A DNA stretch of 64,000 nt from Vespula vulgaris (lineage: Eukaryota; Arthropoda; Insecta; Hymenoptera; Vespidae), in the NCBI RefSeq assembly GCF_905475345.1, contig NC_066593.1:1280774-1344773 (forward strand), given 5' to 3'. The notes beneath the pieces were generated by a model. It did not search any database and was not told the origin of the DNA. It was given only the letters and a program-made list of their open reading frames with translations. This document shows, in pieces, positions 45,176-58,639 of the stretch (position 1 is the first letter of the stretch; the number at the start of each line of letters is the position of its first letter). Position numbers and translations under genes: made by a program.

Positions 45176-45498
45176 TCTCTTTTTCTCTGTGCTTGAAAAT
45201 TACAAAGAACTCATCTAAAAGATGAGAACTTTTCTAAAAAAGGAAAAGAAAAACGAAAAAAAAGGGAAAAAAGGGAGAGATGGTTAAGTGAAAGAAAACG
45301 TGATAAGCCAGAGCTAAAAGCTTTCTCTCTCACTCTCCTCCCACTCCCCCCCCTCTCTCTATCTCTCTATCTATCTATCCGTGTGTATGGGTATGTGTAT
45401 TCCAAACGCAGTATTCTCTTTGTATCATCGTCAGCAATTCTCTAACGAAGCAAAAAGAGAACAAAAAACAAATAAATAAATAAATAAATAAATAGAAA

Positions 45499-45550
<52 letters not shown>

Positions 45551-46560
45551 TGTGTTCATAATACTGTCTAGATGATACGGTGAAACATTAGTTAAAGAAT
45601 CGAGTTTTCCAATGGAATGTACTTCATTCTTTCTTTTTCGTTCTTCTTCTTCTTCCTCTTTTTCTTTTTCTTCCTTCTCTTTTTAATTTCCTTCGTTAAT
45701 TTTTTATTTTTTATACAACTTTCTAGCAATGAAGGATTATCTTCGTTAGGTATAACGAAAAATTAAAGACAAAGAACGAAAAGAACAAGTTAAGCGGATT
45801 TCGAGTTCGCGTTTAGACACGTAAGTACACCTAGTAAGTACCTACATCCTTGTTTCCTTTCTGATACCACGACTATAGTAATCCGTAGAAGATTACTTTT
45901 AACGTTTCTTTCTCATTTTTTGTTTTTTGTTTTTTTGGCTACTTGCTTCTTCCTTCACCCATTTGAATTTTCTTCTTCTTTTTCTTTTTTCCTCTTTTCC
46001 TTCTTTCCTTTTTCTTTTTTTTAACACAATTAATCACGAAACGACGAACGACGAGTACGAAAGAGTTAATGGCTGCCCATTAATTTCCCGATTATATATC
46101 TATTAATCTCCCCATTCGCCGTACCCTCTCGTCCGTTTTTTATTCATTTATTTATTTATTTATTTTTTTTTCATTATCACCATCTAAAGTCAATTTTACG
46201 AACAGTTTCATCCGACGTAGTTTCTTCTATTCGTCGAAGAGATCGTATTCTCGGGAAAATATCCTTCGTATTCTTTCCACTTTTCCCTTCGAGTCATCAT
46301 AAAACGTCACGAGGAAAGAATGAGCAAAAATCTCAATCTTTGTACATATACACGTAGCGCGCGCACACACATACATACATAGGACAGATACACATAGAGA
46401 GAAATAATGTTCACACATATAAGTTTCTCAGCTCACAATCAGTCCAAGCACGGATTCATCGAAAGACTAACAACGTTCTTTCCTCTTTGTCTCTCGCTCC
46501 ATCCTCGTTCGTCGATTCAATTTGCATTTATATTGTATTAATTTAAAGAAGCGTGGTCTG
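45141..46560. other. Repeat-rich AT sequence, no gene seen
   Basis: CT (45145-45170), AAAT and GA (45470-45547), and T-rich tracts from 45620 to 46200. No exon is supported. Confidence 0.5.
45470..45547. repeat. (AAAT)n(GA)n compound microsatellite
   Basis: Six to seven AAAT units, then about 22 GA units. Confidence 0.94.
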
Positions 46561-46627
46561 TGGAAAAGAGAAAGAAAATAGGAGATAGTAAAGAAGGAAA
46601 GAAAGATTGAAAGAGAGAAGGAAAAAA

Positions 46628-46671
46628 GACAGACAGACAGTCAGACAGACAGACGGACGGACGGACGGACA
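46628..46671. repeat. (CAGA)n then (CGGA)n tetranucleotide
   Basis: A block of CAGA units is followed by a block of CGGA units, so an A-to-G change has spread into a CpG-containing sub-array. Confidence 0.93.
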
Positions 46672-46679
46672 GAAAAAAA

Positions 46680-48644
46680 GAAAGAAAGAAAAAGTAGGTT
46701 GTTGGCGACGGTAGAAGAAGAACGAGGCCGTCTGCAATAAGAAGAAAAAGGGAGAAGTAATAGACGTAGTAACAAGGGACCAGTTTAGCCGACTTGCTGT
46801 CTTCAATTTTCCGAATTACGCGCGCCATGAAAGTCCGCGGAAAGAAAACGGTAAGCCGAGCAAAAGGAGAAGCATTGAAACAAACCGAGTTCTTCTTCCG
46901 TTCGCATAAAGATATTATCATTACTTCGTTGCATCGTTTCTTTGTCAAGTTTGCAAACAAAAAAAAAAGAGAGAAAGAAAGAAAGATTTTTTTTTTCAAT
47001 CGTACTCTCTACGACCCAAAATATGTTTTTTTTTCTTCATTAATTTTTAAATCACGCTATTACTCGTACTACGTCTAAGTTTATTATTAAATTCTCGAAA
47101 CACGACGACTGTTGACGATTTAATTCAGCGTGAAGAAAAACAAATAACAACAAATATAGACGTCTGCGACCTTTAAAGTTACGTCGAGATATAGAAGGTT
47201 AACCCGCTAATATATTATTCCTTGCGAATCGCGTGATAAGAAAATTTTCATATCAATTTCAGTATAAAATGCGATATAACTCGTGTAATAACCTGATACA
47301 TAGGATAAACCCAACCCTAATCTACTTCGTGCTTTGAAATTTGCTCTGCTACATTTTACCTCGCAATAAGTCTTTCCGTTTTCCGCGTGATTACGGTGTA
47401 CGTAACGTTGGAAGAAATGAGGGTTCGTTGCATTTGGGCCAAGCCATCGTAAAGCACACACCGCGGAATCGCAATCAAATTGAAAATGACCACCCTTTCT
47501 AGTTTTCTCTTCTATCTTTCTTCTTTACCATTCTAAACTATGAAAAAGACGCTAGCATATACACACACGCTTTCGCGCACTAACACACACACACACACAC
47601 ACACATACACATTGCCACGTATTTTGTTTTTATCTTCTCTTTTTTATGTCTTTTTATCTTCCTTCGCACGCCTTCATTTCTGTCCGGTTGTTCACGTTGC
47701 AAAAAGGAAAGAGAAATAAGAGAGAAAGAGAGGGGGGAGGGGAGGGTAGGGAAGAAGAGAGAGGGGGAAGAGAGATAGAAAGATAGAAAGAGAGAGATGT
47801 TCGTCGACGCCGCCTGTGAATTACGACGGACGTGGACGATTCCATTCGTTTCTTTATTTTTATCTCATTTATATTTATTCTGCTCGTACTTATTTTTTTA
47901 TTATTTTTTTATTTTTAACGTAAGAGTCGATTGGCCAAGCTTGAAAAACAACAACTCGACGATGGACCTTTTATCTTTCCATTGAAAATCCAAAAGGAAG
48001 GACAAAATAGAAGGAGAGAGAAAGAGATAGAGGATGGGGAAGAGAGAAAGAAGAGATTAAAGAACAAACGACTAATTAAATTCATTGCAATTAAAGCGAG
48101 CTTCGTTATATAAATACAAGTCGTATACTGCTTGTACTCCGCATTACTTCATGAAAATCATTGGTTGGTGTATGGAAACATTTGTATAAGTTAATTATAA
48201 TATAAATTTTGTGAAATATGATTTATCTCTCTCTCTCTCTCTCTTCTCTGTGTGTGTCTCTCTGTCTCTTTCTCTTTCCCTCACCCTCTGTCTTTTTAAT
48301 CCAATTGAAATAATTATTGTCATCAATCAACGTTAGTTACCATATTAATTAATTAATCCTATTATGAAATAACCAACGAGAATATTGATGTTGTAATTTA
48401 GGATTTATTGTATTACAAGGTTACAATGATATTTTTTAAATTCATATCCAATTCGAAATTCGATGAAAACAAGACAATGTAACAACACGATGATATAACG
48501 TTTAATTTCGATAATCTCTAATATGAATAATATTACTAGGCGAAAGGATTATCGTTGATGTGCGTAAAATGTAATTATTATTTGTTACTTAGCGATGATG
48601 AGAGTTCTGTTTGGTCATGGTGTTACAAAACGTAAATATATACA

Positions 48645-48682
<38 letters not shown>

Positions 48683-48820
48683 GAAAAAATTTTCTTATTA
48701 AATCGTAGATAATTTAGTTCATTCATATGCACGCATATAAAAACAACGTAACCGTTCGTAGAAAATAGGAGAAGAGATGGAAAGGTGAAAAAAGGAATAT
48801 GGAATTCGCGATGCACGTTG
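46680..48820. other. Unique sequence, no gene seen
   Basis: AC tract (47578-47606), G/A-rich tract (47712-47800) and short CT and GA tracts (48226-48300, 48652-48680). No exon is supported. Confidence 0.5.
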
Positions 48821-48821
48821 C

Positions 48822-48822
<1 letters not shown>

Positions 48823-48862
<40 letters not shown>
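48823..48862. repeat. (ATT)n microsatellite
   Basis: Thirteen or so perfect units. Confidence 0.95.
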
Positions 48863-48864
<2 letters not shown>

Positions 48865-48959
48865 TTTTTTCTTCTTTCTATTTCTCTTCTTGTCCCTTTT
48901 TCGTTGCCTCTTTCGTTCTTCTATTCCTTTCTTTTTCTTTTTTGATTTCCTTTTTTTTT

Positions 48960-49580
48960 TTAATCTTCAAGGGCGAGGCTTAATAAGCCAAGAATAGATG
49001 CACTTCCTCGGGCATGGTCAGAGTTAAACTCGTTAGTTAACGGTACTGCCGATCTAGACTCCGTACACGTGATACATAGAAGGTAGAGTCATTTTACATT
49101 TACGGAAGCATGGGGTTACGTGAGTGCCCGGTAGAAGAAGCCTCTCAGGAGTTGAAACATGATCCAAAAAATATACTATCCACAAAGAGAGGATCGAGTT
49201 GTTGGTAGTTGTTCTTTCGAAAGGTATTTTAGTTAAGCGACTACTGGCGATATAATGCGTGTGTGAGTACGTGCGTGTATATACGTATATACATACGTAT
49301 ATACATGTGTGTTTATTATGTTCATCTTTCTTGGTATATTAAATAATAAACGATAAGATTTTTTTCAACGTCTAACGGTATTCCAATTATAACTTGGAAA
49401 TATGTATTGACACAGTTCGTAAAGTAACGACGATAGTAGCCGATCTATGTTCGAAATTCATTTCTTAGCAAAAAGGCCAAGTTTAATCGTTAAACTTACT
49501 TTACGAGAATAAAGTATAGAATAGGAAATGAAAGAAGAGAGGGAATGAATTCGCTCGCTCATTGAAACGTGAAAATTATT
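48960..49580. other. Unique patch, possible regulatory sequence
   Basis: 48960-49260 is non-repetitive with balanced composition. No exon is supported. Confidence 0.3.
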
Positions 49581-49598
49581 ATATATATACACATATAC

Positions 49599-49636
<38 letters not shown>
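49580..49636. repeat. (TA)n/ACATAT tract
   Basis: Acatat hexamers pass into pure TA. Confidence 0.93.
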
Positions 49637-49638
<2 letters not shown>

Positions 49639-52248
49639 GTTCACAACAGGATTCAATAGAGAAACGAAACTTTCTAATAATATTCGAATCACTGAATTTT
49701 CTGAAAATGATTAAACAAACCATTTCGTGCAGCAATCCAACGAAAATCTGAATTATAGGTAACCGATCTATCCGACAGATATGTTAGATCGAATAGATTA
49801 AACGAAATGAGGAAATAAATGTCTTTACGAGAGATAAAAGATTCTCGTAAACTCGATTGGACACGGTGTAGGAGGGAGATAATTACGCGCGAACCTACCG
49901 AGATCTTCATCGTTTCTAATATCATTATCCATCAAGAATCTAAAAACGTTATCTCCTGTTTTGTCTGCCGTCGGAGAAGCGAAATCATACGCCTACGCAA
50001 ACGCATCAACGTTTTATTTTCATTCGTAAATACGCTTGGTGCTACACGTCTCTGAGTCTTGGAGAAAGACGACGAGCAATTAGAGAAAACGTTTTAATCA
50101 ATCGGATAACATCTGTCTAATTATATGCTACTCCATAGTACTCTCTTCCTATCTTCAAATCGTAACCTATAATCAAAACGTATCGTTCCGAAAGAAAAAA
50201 AAAAAAAAGAGACAAGAAAAGAAAAGAAAAAAAAAATAAAGAAAAGAAGAAGAAAAAGAGAAATAATACTTTCCTATTTTCTTCTCTTTTTTTTTTTTTT
50301 TTGTTCAATTCAACATCCCGTTTTACCAAATGAGATAATAACAATATTCGAATCGTACGACTAGAATCGATTTTCACGATGGTATAAAAGATTCGTAAAG
50401 TTCGATCGATTCCATTAGGTGAAATAAAAGATCAACGTTAGTACCACGGGAGATCGTGAAATAAAGCGATATATCGGGGATAACGAATGAACGTTTAGTC
50501 GTTCATCGGTGCAAAGCGATTATCTTTACCAGACGCTTAGATCTCTCTAATAGATTAGAAAAGCTCTAAACTGCCGATAGGTCGCATTAAACATCGAGTC
50601 GGGTCTACTCGGTTAAGTCGATCTTGCAAGCTCGCACGAGGTTGTAAGCTCGGTTATATAAGTCGGTTTATATCTTGTAACGCCCGTACATTTATTCTAC
50701 GAGATTATGCACTTTATTACTATCTTCTTAGCATACCGGTATAATCCGTATCTTTCTCTCTTTCTCTACAAAGTACCATCTGCTTTCCGGATTGTTGCTC
50801 GTGCCAACCGGTATGCCCTGCCTATTCCATGCTGGCGGTGAGCGCATAAACATGTTAGCTCAATGGTTTCATTCATTCGTCCCTTTATTTCTCTCTTTCT
50901 CTCTCTGTCTGTCTGTCTATCTCTCTTTCTTTCACTACTTCCATCTTCTACATTCTTTCTCCGTTTCTTTCTATCCTTCTCTCGCTCCCACTCGTTCAAC
51001 GAGAATCTTCTTCCTCTTTCTCCTTGAAGATCTCTCTTCTCATTAACCCCCACCGGTATTCGTTTTATCGTTCATTCGTAATTCTAATCACGGTGTAAAA
51101 CAACGTCGAGCGAACTACCGAAGGCATTCGCGATAAATTGTATAAGCGAATCGGTATCTATAAACCGATCCACGGATTGGCTCTCGTATTTATTGACGTT
51201 TATACGGAATCTCCCTCTTCGGATAAATGACTAATCCGAGTTTATGCCGAGGAATACGATTTTCTCTTCGTCGTCGTCGTCGTCGTCGTCGTGTTCGTTG
51301 TACACTTACCGAAGTTATCGATAGTTAAAGTACGTTTATTAGTTTTTTAATTTCTCGCTTTATCGCGTAAATTTATGAGCACGAGAGTTAGTTAAATTTC
51401 TTCGTTGAAAAGAGAAGAGATGCGTGTTATTATCGGGAGAACGTTTGTATGAATCGTCTCTAACAATTTTTTTTTTTCTTTTTTCTTTTCTTCCCTCTGA
51501 GATAGAAAGAGAGAGAAAGAAAGAGAAAAATAAGAAGACGTATCCTTCGCCTGGAAAATAAGATGAAATTCGGTAGCAGGGATTACGTCGGGCTAAACAT
51601 ATTTCACAGAAAATTTTATGCCAGAGGCATATATTACGTCTCACGAGCGGATCTTAGAAGGCGATAAAAGAGTCAGAATCAGGATGCTTTTGTTCATTCG
51701 AACGTAATATATAACGGGATGGGAAGTAGAAATTTGTGGGGATAAACAAGAAATATTTTACCGGTGTCCTGTGCTATAAAAGTGTGTAAGAAGGAGAAAG
51801 ATCGATAAGGAGAGTAATATTCTTCGGATGGTTTTGAGCTACGACGATATAACGAGCGTGTTTCCGAAAGGGAAAAAGAACGGAGGGAAGGAAAAAAGAG
51901 AGAGAGAGAGACGTTAACATCTACAAAGTAGATTCGATGGGACATGCATGGTAAAGGATCAAAAGGTAAAATCGAAAGAAAACGTACGCGTTGGTACGGG
52001 TAGAGAGAAGAGGGGCGAGGATAAAAATAAAGCAGACAAATAACTTTATAAAGTGCTACCGGTCTCAAAGAAACGTCGGAGAAACTCGAGGAAACAAGAT
52101 TCTCGTGGAAACACGCGAAAGAATCGAGAGAGAGAGAGAGGGGGGGGGAGGGTGGAAGAGGAGAAGCACTTCCGCCGCTGTGATTCAATTGTTCGTCTTC
52201 GCGTTTTTCGAGAAAAGAAGGCATAAGAAAAAAAAGAGGTGGAGTTAA

Positions 52249-52281
<33 letters not shown>

Positions 52282-52500
52282 GATGAAAGAAAGGAAAATA
52301 GGCTGACGCGTAGAAAAAAAAGTTGGAGATGCACCATTACGTCTCTTGTGTGCCAGAAGGCGATATCATCGCCATCATTTGTCTTCGAAGCGAGATTTCA
52401 CTTCGAACTCGCTTTACTATTCCACCTGCGTCACGAAACTTTCATGTTTATGAAATGGCTCGGCGTTTCTACCAAGCTCCGAAATAACGTGGATGTCCTA
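49637..52500. other. Unique sequence, no gene seen
   Basis: Includes a purine tract (50190-50265), a CGT trinucleotide run (about 51271-51292) and GA tracts (51897-51912, 52117-52142, 52262-52283). 50440-50700 is unique and GC-richer. No exon is supported. Confidence 0.5.
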
Positions 52501-52504
52501 GTGT

Positions 52505-52607
52505 GCGAGAGAGAGTGAGCGAGCCAGCGAGCGAGCGAGCGAGCGAGTGAGAAAAAGAAAGACAGACAGAAAGAAAGAAAGAAAGAAAGAGAGAAAGAGA
52601 AAGAAGA

Positions 52608-52650
<43 letters not shown>
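52505..52650. repeat. GAGC, GAAA and GA purine-rich compound repeat
   Basis: GCGA tetranucleotides, then GACA, GAAA and pure GA, all in one 145-bp block. Confidence 0.92.
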
Positions 52651-52652
<2 letters not shown>

Positions 52653-53191
52653 CGAGAGAAAAGAAGAAGGCGGTGCATAGAGTGAGCGTGGAACAGAATG
52701 CAAATCTTTCGATATGGAAGACGGGAGTCCTCTCTCTTCTAACCGAGGAGAATAACTTGTATGGGAATAAGATCCAAACGTCGGCCGAATCCTTCCCTAT
52801 GCGATATTGAAATCAAAACAACCCTCTCAGGCCGACATTCTGCCTCTCTACTCTTCGTTTATACTCGTTCAAGCATTTTTCCGGATAAGAAGTACCGAGT
52901 CTCGTGCCAGGGAGAAAGGAATTTTCTTCGAGAGATCGCGATATTCTTTTTATATGCGAGATTGCAGAAAAATCCCCAATGGAATTGAACGGCGGGGGCC
53001 TTAACTTGTATCTATAAGAAAATTGTATTAGCTCGTCGAAACGAATTATTTTCGTTGCATATTTTCCTTGTCGACGTCAAACATCCTCCTCCTCCTCCTT
53101 TTTCTTTCGTTCTACCTAAATTTATTTTTAACGTGAATGAAACTTGAAAGAGAGAGAGAGGGGTCTTTTTATGTTCAAAAAATAGAGACAG

Positions 53192-53225
<34 letters not shown>

Positions 53226-53890
53226 AAATAAAGATATTAGTGACGACATTCAATGATTCATCTAATTATTGCACGAAAACTAATATCATATAAAGCAATC
53301 TCTATCTATCTATAATCGGAAATGTAACGCAATCCCGAGTTATATTTTCGAGAACGAGTTATAGGATTTTCAAGCACAATAGAAACCTCCTCATTTTCCG
53401 CGATAACTTTTCTCAATAAAATTACTACGGGATGTTCTGGTTGAAGGAGCAGCAACATCCCGCTGATCACAGCCATTGTTCGTAAATTCGTATCCGTTCC
53501 GTGGAAATAGGAGGCGTATCCATCTCCGTCTGTCTCTTTCTCTCTCTCTCTCCCTCTCTATCCATCTATCTATCTATCTATCTCTTTCTCTCTCATCCGT
53601 CTCCACGTTTCTCGCTAAAGTATCGAGCGAGCAGAAATCCACGTTGCTGGACGTTCGCAATTCGAGCGTATTCGGCTGATTAGCGAGAAGCCGACGTTAC
53701 CGCAGCTGCTATTATAAGTACCCGATAATAGACCGCTTTGCGTATAGCTTTTCAAATGTATTTCATTGTTGAATTTTCACGTGGTTAAACGAGCCGTACT
53801 TGTGACGTTTTATATGTTAATTAATATACCATAGTCACTAAATAACGGTATGAATTTACGAAGGAATCAAGAAAGATATATATGTTTATT
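52651..53890. other. Unique sequence, no gene seen
   Basis: GA tract (53192-53225) and CT/CTAT tract (53529-53595) in unique sequence. Overlapping short frames at 52741-53004 have no recognised domain. Confidence 0.5.
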
Positions 53891-53894
53891 ATTA

Positions 53895-53915
53895 ACGTTG
53901 TTACTATTGTTATTG

Positions 53916-53947
<32 letters not shown>

Positions 53948-53971
53948 GTTATTATTATTATTACTATTATT
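53895..53971. repeat. (ATT)n microsatellite with GTT/ACT variants
   Basis: Imperfect trinucleotide array. Confidence 0.93.
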
Positions 53972-54255
53972 TTCTAACTTTTATCGTGTACAAATTTTCA
54001 ATGATAATCTATCAATCGAGCGAAAAAAAAATATTTCGATCCTTTCGCCCGACGATAAAAGGATAGATATTCCATCGTATTATTAACGATAAATCTTTCA
54101 TCGAATTGATAAATTATTTTCATAATTATAACGTGAATGATGGAAGTCCGTAAGATTTTATTATTATCCCGTTGAAAGTTCTCTCTCTTTCTCTCTTTCT
54201 CTATGACGTGTACAAGATAGAGAGAGAGAAAGAGAGAGAAAGAAAAAGAGAGAAA

Positions 54256-54292
54256 CGCCTCGATCACGTTGGATCGTAGCAGGATCGAGGCG
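54256..54292. repeat. 10-bp perfect GC-rich inverted repeat
   Basis: CGCCTCGATC (54256-54265) and GATCGAGGCG (54283-54292) with a 17-nt loop. It begins a unique GC-richer block (54280-54500). Confidence 0.88.
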
Positions 54293-54499
54293 CTCGATTG
54301 AGCGTGTAAAGCGTACGTAAATCCAGTCTTTACGTCAAACGGTGAGGACGAAAATTACGATGGAGCTAAATTTAAGTGTGACAAATGGGCATAACGGTGA
54401 CCCCCGATGAAAGTTCGCCTAACTCGTTAGGAGTATACCTCTCGAGCGCAAATCATCGAGGAATTCTAAAGAATCGCCGACGGTGGATGAACGAACGCT

Positions 54500-57400
54500 A
54501 ACGTCTTCCGGCCGCGTATACTTAATTCAAGAGAATATTTACTGCCGACCTTTATCATCGTTTAATAACGAAAAATTCATAACTTTTATATCGTGCGACC
54601 TTTAATGCTACTTATTTCCTCGAAAAGTCGATATGTATACTATGTATATATTATATGTGTGTGTGTGTATGTGTATAAAAACATATATATAGAAAAACTC
54701 ATAAATGGGAAGGAATACGTTCGAAGAAATATATCTACGTTTCTCCAAAAATTTACGATCTCAAGCTTTTACCATTTACCAGTAGCGATATCCGTCTAAC
54801 TTTACGTTAGAAAAACAAGAATATTTAGAATTTGATAATGTGATCTATACGTTCATCGAAATAATAAGATAATACAATGTACGAAAGTAAAGCGAACGTC
54901 ATTGAAAGAAAAGTTTTAAGTTGAACCATTAAGTGTATTGCCAAGGTAATAAGTAGATAAGGTCTTAAAAATCGATTAGGAGTAGGAGAAATATAATAAG
55001 TAAAAGCAGATACAGGAAATGAATCTGTTGGTATTAACTGGATAACGTAATAGACTGGTAAGAGAGGGAGAGAGAGGAAGAGAAAGAGTCGTCTCATCGA
55101 TAAATCGATCGATCGATGGATCGATCATTCAAGCCCTAAATCTTCTCGATCGCGTGCACACACAGTAGTATTAGTCGATCGCGAGTGCTCCGTAAATCAA
55201 TCTTGAAATCTGTCCTCTTTCCTTACAGTTTTTTTTTCTTTTTTTTTCTTATTGGAGTTGAGAAGAGGAAAGAAACAGAAAGAGAAAGAAAATGAAAAGG
55301 AAGAAACAAAAAAGAAAGAAAAGAAAAATTTACACGAGACACGCGTAAAGCGAGTATTGGTAGATATTGACTTAAGCGAGTAATAATAATTGTAAAATAA
55401 AAAAAGAATTATTATAAAAAATGATGGTTTGAAAAATCATTATAAAATATCAAATAAGTATACGTAATAAGCATATATATATATATGATATGTATGTGTA
55501 TCAAATATTACTATATAAAATTAAAGAAAATATATAAAAATTTGATACATATATATATATATATATTTTTTTTTAAGAAATTCATCAGTCCGAAGAAACG
55601 TAGTAAAAGTATAAAGAAGGCGTTAATGAAGCGGATAGAACCGAGCTCGTTTCTCGGGGCACGAGAACTAAAGTAAAAAAAGAAAAATGTTGTAGGAGCT
55701 CTTTCTCGGACAGGAAAAGGAGAGGGAGGAAGGAGAAAGAGAGAGAAAGAAAGAGAAAGAGATAGAGTGAAAGAGAGAAAGAGAGAGAAGGCGCGTGCGA
55801 GAAAGCGATAAATCTCTGGGAGCGACTTCCGCTTCTGAATCGCGGATATTCGCATGATTTATCGCACTGAGATATCGGGACGGGATAAAGAGAGCTTTCT
55901 CGTCGAGACGCCGGGAGTTCGCTCTCGCGTTATTCGCCACGCCTTATTTCCCTTTTATAGCTTGTAATTCGTATAGTCTCTCAGTGGTATACAACATTCT
56001 CTGGTACGTGCATAGAATGTGAAAACGGAGCAAGATTTGATATTTTTCACGTTCATATCTCATTTATACTTTATGTTAATGATGTATCTATATATATCAT
56101 ATATTTTTTTATATCATATATATATATTTTTTTCTTTTTTCCGATTCAATCCATTATAAATAAATAAATAAATAAAAAAGAATGTTACCGAAATAAGATT
56201 GAGGGTGGGAGAAGACCGAAACGATGGTATAGAAATATCTGTCGATCGATTGAAAATATTTGGGAGGAAGGGGAACAGAAAAGATGAAACTTTTTTTTTC
56301 TTTCTCTCTCTCTCTCCCTTCCTCTCTTTATTTTACCTACTCGCCGTTATTTTCGCGAATTCGAGCTGTTCCAAATTTAATTAACCCATAAAACATTTCC
56401 GGCTTAATGAAACGCGTAAACACACGACCCCTGTAAATTTTTCCTTTCTTTTTTTCTTTTTTTTTCTATTTTCGTACGGACTCGTTGCCGAGCATCAATG
56501 AAATTCTTCGAATATTTCCTTCGCTGAACGATTCGACCGTATCGTTTTAAAAAAGAATATATACGTATACAAACACTTACACATACGTGCGTATGCAGAC
56601 ATAAGTGTATGTATATATGTACATATATATGTAAATATATATATATTTTTTCTTTTTTTTTTCGAATGGAAAATACAACCGGTGGTGTTATTTTTCCGGC
56701 AAAGAATTTCCGCGGTCAATTATCCGCTCGATACGAAACGGTCGATTTCAACGACGTTATCGGAAAACTAGGACAAACATTGGGAATAATGCCAATCGCA
56801 GGCTATTCTCGAGTATCGAAATAACTTATAGGCGATGCGTATTGGTGGAGAATAGCGGTTCTAAATATTTTTTCTTTCTATTTTCTTTTCCCCCATTCCT
56901 AAATTTAACCGAACCGAAATTCACATTTACACAAGATGGTAACGATATTTTCAAGAAAGAGAAAGAGAAAGAGAAAGAGAAAAAGAGAGAGAGAGAGCCA
57001 AATAGACATACATATACAGAGAGAAAGAGAAAAAGAGGGAGAGACTCGTTTCTTCGATAAATTCGATTTCAAGCGTTCTCATGAAACTATATATAGATAT
57101 ATACATATATACGTATACATATATACACACACACAATTTTCCGACTTTCAGATATTATTACTATGAACCGGTTGGCGTAATAAAGGCGTGGAATCGTAGG
57201 CGAGAGTATACATAAATCAAGTCGTCCGCGTAAAGATATTTAGCGAGTGATATCGTTGACGCGTTATCGTACGTCGCGTTCGGCTTCGACTCGCCCTCGC
57301 TAGCACTAGCCCTATCATTCGAGGATAAAAACTATAATTCTTTTCGTGAGATCCACGAGTATGAAAGGGGGAGATTAGCCACGTGGTATTTATAACCGAG

Positions 57401-57600
57401 CAACCATTCTTGCTTCTGGTACCTTTGCAAAAAAAAAAAGGAGAAGTATATCTAATCCGAGAATAAAAGTTGACATACATAGATACACGCACACACACAT
57501 ATATATATATATATCGTGACATGACACTCAAAAGCTAGTTTATTGGTTTATATATAGTAAAACGATTCCTTTTGATCTTCAAAACCCGTTCTAGGTAATT
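54500..57600. other. AT-rich sequence, no gene seen
   Basis: CGAT words near 55104-55126, GA-rich tract (55735-55795), TA tracts and a GAAAGA tract (56953-56998). A 58-codon frame ending at 56821 is not low complexity but has no recognised domain or splice partner. Confidence 0.45.
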
Positions 57601-57630
57601 CCGTAGATTCTTGTAAATGTTTTAATGCGA

Positions 57631-57689
57631 ATGGTCGACCTACCGTTTTTCACGGTCGACCAGGGGCCGATCGGCCTATACTCGACCAT
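57631..57689. repeat. Cluster of GGTCGACC inverted repeats and a 12-bp palindrome
   Basis: TGGTCGACC (57632-57640) pairs with GGTCGACCA (57654-57662). GGCCGATCGGCC is a perfect palindrome (57665-57676). TCGACCAT (57682-57689) can also pair with ATGGTCGA (57631-57638). Confidence 0.88.
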
Positions 57690-57718
57690 ATAGTTACATT
57701 TATATATCTATCTGTCTA

Positions 57719-57722
<4 letters not shown>

Positions 57723-57784
<62 letters not shown>
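57723..57784. repeat. (TA)n(CA)n compound microsatellite
   Basis: Pure TA (57723-57766) joined to pure CA. Confidence 0.95.
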
Positions 57785-58154
57785 TGCACGTATAAGAGAT
57801 ATTCTAGCTCGGCAGCCGTGAATCCCAACGGTGGATCGCCACGGGCGTTTCACCGCGGACGAGCACGTTTGTTTGCTCGCCGCGTTCATGTAACCGTGCT
57901 TGTATTTAGCCGCTTGCCCCTACGATCAACCTATCACCCCGTCAAGATAACGAGAAAGAGAGGGAGAGATACGCAACCATCGTAATTGATTGCACGGAAA
58001 ATTCCCGCGAGTGTGAAGTCGATCGTACGAAAAAAAAAAAAGAAATAAAGTAAAAAAAAAAAAAAAGAAATAAAGTAAAAAAAAAAGAAAAGAAATAGTT
58101 AAAGTTAGACAGGTGAAGGACTCTCTCGCGAAAAAAGAAAAGAGAGAAAGGAAA

Positions 58155-58155
<1 letters not shown>
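57785..58155. other. GC-richer unique patch then A-rich sequence
   Basis: 57805-57930 is unique and GC-rich beside a palindrome cluster and may be regulatory. 58025-58150 is A-rich low complexity. Confidence 0.35.
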
Positions 58156-58208
<53 letters not shown>

Positions 58209-58209
58209 T
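58156..58209. repeat. (AAT)n microsatellite
   Basis: About 17 near-perfect units. Confidence 0.95.
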
Positions 58210-58588
58210 TAAAAAATAAAAGGGATAAAAAACAGACGCCTTGAATAATTCGCCGATACGTATTGCTCGCGATATGACTAAGTGATACGGATAAATGTTT
58301 ATCTCGATTAACGAAATGAAATACCTGGTGAACAATTTGTTCGTAATTCTGTTCGAATATAAAATTAATTCGATTTTCAAAATGAAGAGAAAACAAAATG
58401 GGCTAATGAATCTAACGGTCGAGGATAATTCAACCAACCGCAAGATGTTCGGCGTTCCAGATTATTTGTCAGAGAGATTATCGAAGCCGAAAGTCGTTGT
58501 TTCGTTTTGCGTCGAATGAAATCCCACGATTTTCTCTCCTTCCTTCCTATCTCTTTTTCTTCCTCCCACTCACCAATCCTTCCTTTAT

Positions 58589-58634
58589 TCTTCCTTCCTT
58601 CCTTTCTTCCTTTCTTCCTTCCTTCCTTCCTTTC
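58589..58634. repeat. (CCTT)n microsatellite
   Basis: Tetranucleotide pyrimidine array with TTTC interruptions. Confidence 0.92.
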
Positions 58635-58639
58635 TGCTT

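Noticed and set aside
47207..47461. 84-codon minus frame
   Set aside because: No recognised domain and no splice context.
56609..56824. 71-codon frame with non-repetitive C-terminal 50 residues
   Set aside because: The start lies in a TA/ACAT repeat. No domain or conserved motif was recognised.
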